Assembly: GCA_002440705.1 (NCBI GenBank)
Contig: DJVA01000052.1
Coordinates: 1-34,594 of the forward strand
Reading direction: 5' to 3'
From: Flavobacteriaceae bacterium UBA6268
GTDB taxonomy: Bacteria > Bacteroidota > Bacteroidia > Flavobacteriales > Flavobacteriaceae
Length of the DNA stretch: 34,594 nucleotides
Part shown: positions 21,671 through 29,608 of the stretch, piece by piece
How the letters are laid out: every line of letters begins with the position of its first letter
Position numbering within the stretch: the first letter of the stretch is position 1
Notes under the pieces: model-generated
Told to the model about the DNA's origin: nothing
What the model saw: the letters and a program-made list of their open reading frames with translations, nothing else
The model's database searches: none
Position numbers and translations under genes: made by a program

Positions 21671-24172
21671 ATGCAGAAAGCCTATTTACTGAAACTCTTC
21701 TTACTCGTGTTTACCGTTTCCATTTCGTGGGGACAATCGCCGCAAAAACCAACGGCCTCCGAAATTTATCACAACCTTCAAAAATTGAATTTTTTGGGGT
21801 CGGTCCTCTACATCGCTGCCCATCCTGATGATGAAAACACCCGGCTCATTTCCTATTTTTCAAACGATGTAAATGCGCGCACGGCTTACCTTTCCCTCAC
21901 ACGGGGCGATGGTGGGCAAAATTTGGTGGGGCCCGAAATTAGGGAGCTTCTCGGTGTTATAAGAACACAGGAACTTTTGGCCGCTCGAAGGATTGATGGA
22001 GGGCAACAGTTTTTTACCCGCGCCAATGATTTTGGCTATTCCAAAGATCCAGAGGAAACACTCAGTATTTGGAACAAGGAAGCGGTTTTGGGCGACGTTG
22101 TTCGGACCATACGAAAATTCAAACCGGACATCATTATCAATCGCTTCGACCACCGATCGCCTGGTACCACCCATGGGCATCACACCTCATCGGCCCTTTT
22201 GAGTGTTGCAGCATTCGATTTGGTAAATGATGCCACCAAATATCCCGAAAGCGCTTCATCGTATGGAATTTGGCAGCCCAGAAGTTTGTTTTTCAACACC
22301 TCGTGGTGGTTTTATGGCAGTCGCGAGAATTTTGAAAAAGCCGATAAAAGCAAGATGGTCGCGGTGGAAACAGGTAATTACTACCCAAGCTTGGGCCTTT
22401 CCAACGGCGAAATAGCGTCTTTAAGTAGAAGCATGCATAAATCGCAAGGTTTTGGAAGTACCGGTTCGCGTGGTACGGAAACCGAATATTTGGAATGGCT
22501 GAAAGGAACCATGCCCCCCAATGCCAAAAATATTTTTGATGGCATCGATACCAGCTGGTCGCGGCTGGAAGGTGGCAAGGCCATAGGCGATATCCTACTC
22601 CCCATTGAAGCCCATTTCAACTTTAACGATCCCTCGGCGCACGTACCAGACTTGGTAAAGGCCTATGCCTTATTAAAAAAACTCCCCGACAGCCATTGGA
22701 AGGGGATTAAAATGGAAGCCCTAAAACAACTCATTGCCGACTGCGCTGGTTTATTCCTCGAGGCTATTTCCAACGAAGCGTCTGTGGCGCCAAGGGGTGA
22801 TGTAACCGTTACGGTGGAAGCCATTAACCGATCCAATATCCCCATGCAGCTCAATTCGGTACTTTCGACCGTAGTAAGTTTTCCCACTACCCTTAAACCA
22901 ACGCCTTTACCCTACAATGAGTCCTACTCCCTTCAAAGCACTGAGTATACCTTCAATGTAACGCAATTCAGTACCCCCTATTGGTTGGAGCAACCTGGAA
23001 GTTTGGGCATGTATCGAGTAGACGATGTTAACTTGATAGGCCTTCCGGAGCGCAATCAACTTTTTCCGGTCACCTTTAATGTGTCCATTGCGGGTGAAAA
23101 CATCGATTTTCAGCGTAACATCACCTACAAATACAACGATCCCGTAAAGGGAGAAGTCTACCAACCGTTCGATGTATTGCCCGTTGTCACTTCTTCGATC
23201 CCCGAAAAGGTCATTATTTTTTCCAATACCGATTCCAAAGAAATTCCAGTTGTCATTACTTCTGGAAGGGAAAATATTACAGGTACTGTAAGCCTTCAGC
23301 ACCCAAAAGGCTGGGTGGTTTTTCCGCAAGAACAAGCTTTTTCGTTGGGGCCCAAAGGGGCAACCCAGACCATTACTTTTACGGTAACTCCGCCCAAGGA
23401 GCAAGATGAAGGTTTTCTGAAACCCCTGCTACAGGTAGGTGATGTTTTTAGTGATAAGGAATTGGTGAAAATTGATTATGGGTACATCCCGTTTCAAAAT
23501 GTATTGGTACCTTCAGAAGCCAAAGTGGTGCGGATTCCCATCGAGAAAAAAGGAGAGCAGATTGGGTACATTGAGGGTGCGGGTGATGCCATTCCTGAAA
23601 GTCTTAAACAAATTGGCTATCAGGTTACTACCATTCCTACAGCAGAAATTACTCCCGAACACCTCGCATCATTTGATGCCATTGTGATTGGGATTAGGGC
23701 TTACAATACCGTTCCCGAGCTGCAATTCAAGCAAACCATCCTAAACGATTACGTGGCCAACGGAGGTACTCTCATTCTACAATACAATACCTCTAGAGGT
23801 TTGGTTTCGACCGATCTGGCGCCCTACCCGCTAAAACTTTCACGCGATCGGGTTACCGACGAACAGGCAGCGGTCAGCTTCTTAGCGCCCAATCATCCTG
23901 TGCTTAACGTCCCCAATAAAATAACCCCATCCGATTTTGAGGGCTGGGTGCAAGAACGCGGCTTGTACTTTCCAAATGAATGGGACACTGCCTTTACCCC
24001 TATCCTAGGGATGCACGATAAGGGCGAACCCCAAATGAATGGGTCCTTATTGGTGGCCTCCTATGGAAAGGGTGTGTACGTGTACACGGGGCTAAGCTTT
24101 TTTAGGGAACTTCCCGCTGGGGTTTCAGGAGCCTACCGATTGTTTGCCAATTTGCTATCTTTAGGCCATTAA
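21671..24172 (+). CDS. Secreted PIG-L/LmbE family deacetylase with GATase-like C-terminus
   Basis: An 833-residue exported protein. Residues 1-20 are a signal peptide (LLKLFLLVFTVSISWG). Residues ~45-250 are a PIG-L domain with the metal-binding AAHPDDEN (49-56) and HGHH (168-171). PIG-L enzymes remove N-acetyl groups from sugars such as GlcNAc. A middle region (~380-640) looks like two or three beta-sandwich modules. The C-terminal ~200 residues (DAIVIGIRAYN, YVANGGTLILQY, then GKGVYVYTGLSFFRELP) resemble the ThuA/GATase1-like fold. ATG 21671 is chosen over 21614 because it opens the signal peptide. It is coupled to the 42-aa gene and symporter that follow, suggesting deacetylation of a compound that the symporter imports. 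Confidence 0.85.
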   Translation: MQKAYLLKLFLLVFTVSISWGQSPQKPTASEIYHNLQKLNFLGSVLYIAAHPDDENTRLISYFSNDVNARTAYLSLTRGDGGQNLVGPEIRELLGVIRTQELLAARRIDGGQQFFTRANDFGYSKDPEETLSIWNKEAVLGDVVRTIRKFKPDIIINRFDHRSPGTTHGHHTSSALLSVAAFDLVNDATKYPESASSYGIWQPRSLFFNTSWWFYGSRENFEKADKSKMVAVETGNYYPSLGLSNGEIASLSRSMHKSQGFGSTGSRGTETEYLEWLKGTMPPNAKNIFDGIDTSWSRLEGGKAIGDILLPIEAHFNFNDPSAHVPDLVKAYALLKKLPDSHWKGIKMEALKQLIADCAGLFLEAISNEASVAPRGDVTVTVEAINRSNIPMQLNSVLSTVVSFPTTLKPTPLPYNESYSLQSTEYTFNVTQFSTPYWLEQPGSLGMYRVDDVNLIGLPERNQLFPVTFNVSIAGENIDFQRNITYKYNDPVKGEVYQPFDVLPVVTSSIPEKVIIFSNTDSKEIPVVITSGRENITGTVSLQHPKGWVVFPQEQAFSLGPKGATQTITFTVTPPKEQDEGFLKPLLQVGDVFSDKELVKIDYGYIPFQNVLVPSEAKVVRIPIEKKGEQIGYIEGAGDAIPESLKQIGYQVTTIPTAEITPEHLASFDAIVIGIRAYNTVPELQFKQTILNDYVANGGTLILQYNTSRGLVSTDLAPYPLKLSRDRVTDEQAAVSFLAPNHPVLNVPNKITPSDFEGWVQERGLYFPNEWDTAFTPILGMHDKGEPQMNGSLLVASYGKGVYVYTGLSFFRELPAGVSGAYRLFANLLSLGH

Positions 24173-24173
24173 C

Positions 24174-24302
24174 ATGGAAAACCGCAAAACCTCACAGCAC
24201 CAGCCCATCCCGTTTTCTTGGAAGTGGAAATACACCTTGGTATTGCTGCTGAATGCCCTATACATCCTGCTTTTTTATTACCTAATGAAAAGTTACACAT
24301 AG
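24174..24302 (+). CDS. One-TM small protein between deacetylase and symporter (42 aa)
   Basis: An ATG 1 nt after the PIG-L stop opens a 42-codon frame, MENRKTSQHQPIPFSWKWKY then TLVLLLNALYILLFYYLMKS. Its TAG at 24300-24302 directly abuts the symporter ATG at 24303. Residues 1-19 are polar and Trp/Lys-bearing; 20-40 form one membrane helix. The perfect packing between two large genes shows that it is translated as part of the operon. It is a good candidate for a small accessory subunit of the transporter, as small one-TM partners are known for some sodium symporters. No family is recognised. Confidence 0.8.
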   Translation: MENRKTSQHQPIPFSWKWKYTLVLLLNALYILLFYYLMKSYT

Positions 24303-26000
24303 ATGCAGTTAACAGATTGGTTGGTATTGCTGGGAACTTTATTTTTTATTGTCCTTTATGGGACATATAAAGCCCGTGGAAGCAAAAACGTAACCGATTA
24401 CCTAAAAGGGGGAAATGAAGCAAAATGGTGGACCATTGGCTTGAGTGTGATGGCTACCCAAGCCAGTGCCATTACCTTTCTTTCAACACCGGGGCAGGCA
24501 TTTCACGACGGACTGGGATTTGTGCAATTTTATTTTGGATTGCCAATTGCCATGGTGGTCATCAGCTTGGTATTTATTCCACTTTATCATAAAATGAAGG
24601 TCTTTACGGCCTATGAATATCTGGAGGGCCGATTCGATCTTAAAACCCGTACCCTTACCGCTATCATCTTCTTGATTCAACGCGGGCTTTCCGCTGGTAT
24701 CACCATTTTTGCTCCGTCCATTATTCTCTCGGCGGTATTGGGATGGAACTTATTTTATTTGAACATCATCATAGGAATATTGGTCATCATTTATACGGTG
24801 AGCGGCGGCACCAAAGCAGTAAGCATTACGCAGAAACAGCAAATGGCCGTCATTTTTGGTGGGATGTTTTTTGCATTCTTGATCATCCTGAACTATTTGC
24901 CTTTGGATGTTTCCTTTGGAAAGGCCCTAGAAATTGCGGGCAGTAATGGAAAGATGAACTTGCTCGATTTTTCATTCGATTTTGAAAATCGTTACACTTT
25001 TTGGAGTGGCATGATTGGGGGTACCTTTTTGGCATTGGCTTATTTTGGAACCGATCAAAGTCAGGTGCAGCGTTACCTTTCAGGGCGATCGGTAAAGCAA
25101 AGTCAGATGGGACTCATCATGAATGGCTTCCTGAAGGTTCCCATGCAGTTTTTCATTTTGTTGATTGGCATTATGGTCTTCGTCTTTTACCAATACAACC
25201 ATTCTCCGCTAAATTTCAATCCGTCGGCGGTTAAAGACGTGATGGCCTCTGAATATGCCGCAGAGTACAGTACGCTGGAGACCGAAAAAAACCAGCTCCA
25301 AGATCAGATTAGGACCCTGCAACTAAGCTATGCAGCTTCTAAGGACCATCCTGAAAAAACAGTGCTAGTACAAGAACTAACGGAATTGAACACTCAAGAG
25401 GATTCGTTGCGCCAGTCTGCAAAAACCTTAATCAAAAAGGCCAACCCCAATGCAGAAACCAACGATCGGGATTATGTATTCATTCACTTTATCCTTACCC
25501 AATTGCCCAAGGGATTGATTGGGTTGCTCTTGGCCGTAATCCTAAGTGCTGCCATGTCCTCAACAGCCAGTGAATTGAATGCGCTGGGGTCTACCACCGC
25601 TATCGATTTGTACCGTAGGAACACTCCCGGACAAACGGAGCATCATTATGTAAAAGCATCGCGATGGTTCACACTACTTTGGGGATTGATGGCGATAGGC
25701 GTAGCGTGCACGGCTAACCTTTTTGACAATCTGATCCAATTGGTAAACATTATCGGGTCCCTGTTCTATGGAAATATTTTAGGCGTATTCCTTTTGGCCT
25801 TTTTCTTCAAAGGAATCAGGGCCACTCCTGTTTTCATTGCGGCCATTATCAATCAATTTTTGATTATTTCGATGTATTTCATGGACAAGTATGAAATCAT
25901 TAACCTTCCCTATCTTTGGCTGAATTTTGTGGGGTGTGCTACGGTTATCGGCATTGCCTATTTGGTTCAGGTTTTTATGAGAAAAGAGGCCACTTCATAA
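24303..26000 (+). CDS. Sodium:solute symporter (SSS family)
   Basis: A 565-residue secondary transporter with about 13 helices. SSS features include YGTYKARGSKNVTDYLKGGN near the N-terminus, GLSVMATQASAITFLSTPGQ, YEYLEGRF, and FGTDQSQVQRYLSGRS after helix 6. ILSAAMSSTASELNALGSTT is the sodium-site helix 8 region. Residues ~316-390 are an extra hydrophilic, coiled-coil-like loop (LETEKNQLQDQIRTLQLSYA...ELTELNTQEDSL). Uptake of a sodium-coupled solute is certain in kind; the substrate is inferred only from the neighbouring deacetylase, perhaps an amino sugar. Last gene of the operon. Confidence 0.93.
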   Translation: MQLTDWLVLLGTLFFIVLYGTYKARGSKNVTDYLKGGNEAKWWTIGLSVMATQASAITFLSTPGQAFHDGLGFVQFYFGLPIAMVVISLVFIPLYHKMKVFTAYEYLEGRFDLKTRTLTAIIFLIQRGLSAGITIFAPSIILSAVLGWNLFYLNIIIGILVIIYTVSGGTKAVSITQKQQMAVIFGGMFFAFLIILNYLPLDVSFGKALEIAGSNGKMNLLDFSFDFENRYTFWSGMIGGTFLALAYFGTDQSQVQRYLSGRSVKQSQMGLIMNGFLKVPMQFFILLIGIMVFVFYQYNHSPLNFNPSAVKDVMASEYAAEYSTLETEKNQLQDQIRTLQLSYAASKDHPEKTVLVQELTELNTQEDSLRQSAKTLIKKANPNAETNDRDYVFIHFILTQLPKGLIGLLLAVILSAAMSSTASELNALGSTTAIDLYRRNTPGQTEHHYVKASRWFTLLWGLMAIGVACTANLFDNLIQLVNIIGSLFYGNILGVFLLAFFFKGIRATPVFIAAIINQFLIISMYFMDKYEIINLPYLWLNFVGCATVIGIAYLVQVFMRKEATS

Positions 26001-26222
26001 ATTTCTATCAAAAAATCCCTTGTTCTTTATTATTTATAAATCGTCGGAATGGATTTATAAATCCATGTTATTTGGGTTTGTTTCATTCAAAATTCCTTTT
26101 CAAATTTGAGTTATAAAACCAATGCCCATGGCATTTTAAACAAGAAGTAACAGGGGAGTTATGTACCAAAATGAACCATGGGGTTGGTTTTTACAATAGT
26201 TAGATTGTTGTTTGTTAATGGA

Positions 26223-26248
26223 AAAAAGGCGGTTTTGACCGCCTTTTT
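26223..26248 (+). terminator. Rho-independent terminator
   Basis: AAAAAGGCGGT (26223-26233) pairs with ACCGCCTTTTT (26238-26248) around TTTG. It lies 220 nt after the symporter stop, so it may end a long 3' UTR or a small RNA transcribed from the intergenic region. Confidence 0.85.
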
Positions 26249-26338
26249 ATGTTCCATTGAATGAGATGTAATATTGGCCTGGATAAAACCCTTAATGTTA
26301 AAAAAACACGCTTATAAAACGTTTTTCGAAGTAAATAC

Positions 26339-26346
26339 TACCTTTG
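26339..26346 (+). promoter_or_regulatory. -7 box TACCTTTG for the BNR/T9SS gene
   Basis: A perfect TAnnTTTG match, 13 nt before the ATG at 26360 and identical to the fumC box. Confidence 0.5.
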
Positions 26347-26359
26347 GAAAAACACCCCT

Positions 26360-28918
26360 ATGAATCCTCTAAAACCAAAATCCGTCCTAGGCACCGTCGC
26401 ACTCTTTTTTTTAGTTTTGATGGTTTGTCAAAGTGGTATATTCAATCAACATTACAACAATGCTGAAGCCGCTCCAGCCGAAAAAGCACTTTATCCCAAC
26501 GACTGGATGTATAGCCAAAGGGCCTATCCCAACAACTTTATCAACAGGGAGGCCCTACAAAAAGCAGCCATTCAAATTGAAGCCATCAAAAATTCCTACA
26601 ACAAGACCGCAGGTAGCGAATGGGAACTTGTTGGACCCTTGAATACCGGCGGAAGGATTACCGATGTGGCTATTTCACCCGATAGTGATGACATCCTTTA
26701 TGTAGGGACTGCGACCGGAGGGGTCTTTAAAACAACCGATGCCGGGGCGTCATGGACCCCCATTTTTGATGAAATTTCAAAACCATCTATCGGCGATTTG
26801 GCCATTGCACCATCCAACTCCCAACGCATTTATGTAGGAACCGGGGAAGCTAATGGAAGTGCTACGGATGGAGCGTATTTTGGAAATGGTATTTATCGCT
26901 CGGACAATGCAGGAGCAACCTGGTCTCATATAGGATTGGAACAATCCGATCATATTGGGCGTATTGCTGTAGACCCCACTAATCCCGATAGGGTTTTTGT
27001 GGCGGCTTCAGGCAAATTGTACGGATACAATCCAGAACGGGGCATTTACCGCACTACCAATGGTGGAACTACCTGGGAACAAGTGTTATTTGTAACCGAT
27101 TCCACAGCAGCGATCGATGTAGTAATGAACCCCCAGAACACCAACATCCTCTTCGCGGCCTTATGGGAACGTACCCGTAAGCCTTGGCAAAGGGATTATG
27201 GTGGTGTAACTTCTGCTATTCACCGTTCGTTGGACGGGGGGAACACTTGGACAGAATTGGGTGCCGCGCAGGGGCTTCCAGCACCGGATGCCCAGACCGG
27301 AAGAATTGGGCTGGCCATTTCAAAATCGAATCCTTCCACCATCTATGCACGTTATACGACCAACGAAATCACCAACGAATTTAATGGCCTGTACCGCTCT
27401 GATGATAATGGGAATACTTGGAGTTTGGTTACATTAAATGACCTTATTGGTGTCGATTCCAGTTTTGGTTGGTATTTCGGAAACCTACGTGTAAATCCGA
27501 CCGATCCAGATGAAGTGTACATTCTGGGCCAATTAATACAAAAAACGACGGATGGGGGTGCCAATTGGCAGAATATCAATGGCATGCACGTGGATCACCA
27601 CGCATTGGAATATTCAGAAAACAACCCCGATTTTATTTTGGCCGGAAATGATGGTGGGGCCTACGTTTCCCAAAATGGAGGAAATTCTTGGAATAAATTC
27701 ACCAACCTTCCCATTACACAATTTTACAACATTGAAGTAGACTATTTGCAGCCAGAGCGCCTGTATGGTGGCACTCAGGACAACAATACCATCAGGACCT
27801 TGAGTGGTGGGACCAGTGATTGGAATAGCATCATTGGAGGGGATGGGTTTCATGTGAATGTAGATCCCAGCGACAATAACTACGTTTATGGCGAATCGCA
27901 GTTTGGTGCCTTGAGGCGGTCTACCGATGGTGGGAATAATTTTAGCAACGGTACGAATGGCATCGATGGTAGCGACCGTGTGAACTGGAACACACCCGTC
28001 GTATTATCCCCTTTCAACCCTGAAAAAATGTTTTACGGAAGCAATCGGCTATACACTTCCGATCGTGCCGTTTCCTGGACCCCCATTAGTCCCGACCTTA
28101 CGGACGGATTGCACCCCAGTGGTTCCCTGTCCTATGGTACGCTCACGGCCATTGCAGCTTCCTACTTAAATTTGAACACCATTTATGTGGGAAGCGACGA
28201 TGGCAATGTACAGGTAACTTTTGATGGGGGTGCTTCATGGACCAATATCAGCAATGGGCTTCCGGATCGGTACATCACTTCCATTGCCATTTCACCTTCA
28301 AACGATCTAATAGCCTATGTAACGCTCTCTGGATTTGGGGTTTTGGATTACGATCCTCACGTATTCAAAACCATAGACGGAGGTCAAAACTGGATGGACA
28401 TTTCTTCTAATTTGCCTAGTATTCCGGCCAATGACATCATCCTTAACTCCAATGAAGATGTCCTATTCCTTGCCACCGACCTAGCCGTTTGGTATTCATT
28501 AAACGATGGGGGGTCCTGGGAGCTTTTGGGCACGAATTTGCCCATGACCGTTATTAGGGACCTAAAACTGCACGAACCAACCAACATGCTCTATGCGGGT
28601 ACCTTTGGGCGTTCCATGCACCGTTATGATCTTTCGGGCATTGTTTTGGGTACGGACAATTTTACTGTAAAGCCGGAGGAAATAATTGTATTTCCAAATC
28701 CGGCGAAAGATCATTTCACCATAAAACATTCCATGGCTGGTAGGGGTACGATCAAATTATTCCATAGCAATGGTACTGCAATAGGAACCTTGTTTGAAGA
28801 TGATTTTGGAACCCATACACAAATTGAGGGAAGTTCGATAGGTCTGGAATCGGGACTTTACTTTCTTGTATTTGAGAGCGGAAAGCAGAAAATTTCCAAA
28901 AAGCTAATCATTCTATAG
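26360..28918 (+). CDS. Secreted multi-BNR beta-propeller protein with T9SS sorting domain
   Basis: An 852-residue exoprotein. The N-terminal hydrophobic segment (VLGTVALFFLVLMVCQSG) is the export signal; its Cys gives a weak lipobox-like appearance. About a dozen Asp-box (S/T-x-D-x-G-x-T/S-W) repeats occur, such as KTTDAGASWTPI, RTTNGGTTWEQV, RSLDGGNTWTEL and KTIDGGQNWMDI. They indicate two sortilin (VPS10)- or sialidase-like beta-propellers. The last ~80 residues (VFPNPAKDHFTIKH...GLYFLVF...KKLIIL) are a type A T9SS sorting domain, so it crosses the outer membrane and is released or attached to the surface. Sialidase catalytic residues are not evident; a binding or adhesive role is likely. 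Its stop overlaps the stop of the convergent HAD gene. Confidence 0.9.
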   Translation: MNPLKPKSVLGTVALFFLVLMVCQSGIFNQHYNNAEAAPAEKALYPNDWMYSQRAYPNNFINREALQKAAIQIEAIKNSYNKTAGSEWELVGPLNTGGRITDVAISPDSDDILYVGTATGGVFKTTDAGASWTPIFDEISKPSIGDLAIAPSNSQRIYVGTGEANGSATDGAYFGNGIYRSDNAGATWSHIGLEQSDHIGRIAVDPTNPDRVFVAASGKLYGYNPERGIYRTTNGGTTWEQVLFVTDSTAAIDVVMNPQNTNILFAALWERTRKPWQRDYGGVTSAIHRSLDGGNTWTELGAAQGLPAPDAQTGRIGLAISKSNPSTIYARYTTNEITNEFNGLYRSDDNGNTWSLVTLNDLIGVDSSFGWYFGNLRVNPTDPDEVYILGQLIQKTTDGGANWQNINGMHVDHHALEYSENNPDFILAGNDGGAYVSQNGGNSWNKFTNLPITQFYNIEVDYLQPERLYGGTQDNNTIRTLSGGTSDWNSIIGGDGFHVNVDPSDNNYVYGESQFGALRRSTDGGNNFSNGTNGIDGSDRVNWNTPVVLSPFNPEKMFYGSNRLYTSDRAVSWTPISPDLTDGLHPSGSLSYGTLTAIAASYLNLNTIYVGSDDGNVQVTFDGGASWTNISNGLPDRYITSIAISPSNDLIAYVTLSGFGVLDYDPHVFKTIDGGQNWMDISSNLPSIPANDIILNSNEDVLFLATDLAVWYSLNDGGSWELLGTNLPMTVIRDLKLHEPTNMLYAGTFGRSMHRYDLSGIVLGTDNFTVKPEEIIVFPNPAKDHFTIKHSMAGRGTIKLFHSNGTAIGTLFEDDFGTHTQIEGSSIGLESGLYFLVFESGKQKISKKLIIL

Positions 28919-29608
28919 GAGTAGCGAAATCATGTTTGAAGCCTCTGAGAGCAGTCGAAAATTAGGGTGCTCCACAGGCTCCTCGACCATTTCGTGAGCC
29001 CAGGTTGTATGGAAAGGGATGTGAAAGGCATGTCCCCCAATTTCGAGTACAGGAAGGATGTCGCTTTTTACACTATTCCCTACCATCAAAAAGTGGGATG
29101 GGGCTATGTCGAGATGCTTCACAAGCTTGAGGTATTGCTTTGGGGTTTTGTCCGATACAATTTCAATATGGTGAAAGTACTCCTCCAAGCCCGATTTTTT
29201 TAATTTGCGCTCTTGATCCAACAAATCCCCCTTGGTGGCCATGACCAATCGATAGTTTCCGTAGAGCTTGGAAAGTGTTTCCTCTACACCCTCTAAAAGT
29301 TCAACAGGAGCCTCCAGCATGGCCTTTCCCTTGGCTATAAGTTTTTCAATAATGGAAATTGGGAGTTTGCCGTTTGTAAATTGAATGGCGGCTTCAATGA
29401 GTGATAAAGTAAAAGGTTTGATGCCATAACCGTAAAGCGGAAGGTTTTTCATTTCCACTTCAAACAACAAACGATTGCAGGAATCTGCATCGATATAACC
29501 CTTCAGTAATTCACAAAATTCTTCTTCGGCCTTACGAAAGAGGGTTTCATTTACCCACAGGGTGTCGTCGGCATCAAAGGCTATGGCCTGTATGTGGGAT
29601 AAGGGCAT
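28913..29608 (-). CDS. HAD family hydrolase
   Basis: A 231-residue HAD hydrolase. Motif I is AFDADDTLW (D12, D14), motif II is MATKGD, motif III is VSDKTPKQY, and motif IV is MVGNSVKSDI. The cap is helical (subfamily I). The form resembles YjjG- or GPH-like phosphatases. Here the motif II residue is Thr or Lys in context, so check alignment. It starts 0 nt after the EttA stop, and so is co-translated with the translation factor upstream. Its stop (28913-28915) lies in the same 6-bp CTATAG as the stop of the convergent BNR gene. Substrate unknown. Confidence 0.87.
   Translation of the reverse strand: MPLSHIQAIAFDADDTLWVNETLFRKAEEEFCELLKGYIDADSCNRLLFEVEMKNLPLYGYGIKPFTLSLIEAAIQFTNGKLPISIIEKLIAKGKAMLEAPVELLEGVEETLSKLYGNYRLVMATKGDLLDQERKLKKSGLEEYFHHIEIVSDKTPKQYLKLVKHLDIAPSHFLMVGNSVKSDILPVLEIGGHAFHIPFHTTWAHEMVEEPVEHPNFRLLSEASNMISLLL

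Larger units (their letters stand above)
26001..26359. other. 359-bp intergenic region
   Basis: No protein-coding gene of normal size is visible. It holds an exact 18-bp palindrome ATGGATTTATAAATCCAT (26049-26066) and two copies of ATTTATAAATC 21 bp apart (26032-26042 and 26053-26063). A 12-codon frame (26161-26199) is preceded by AGGGGAG. A terminator hairpin (26223-26248) follows, then the promoter of the BNR gene. It could hold the 3' end of the symporter transcript or a separate small RNA. Confidence 0.45.

Noticed and set aside
26049..26066. 18-bp palindrome as a symporter terminator
   Set aside because: The stem is AT-rich and weak and is not followed by a clean T-run; the strong terminator is at 26223-26248.
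25916..26116. 66-codon frame overlapping the symporter end
   Set aside because: Most of it lies inside the symporter in another frame and the rest is AT-rich non-coding sequence.
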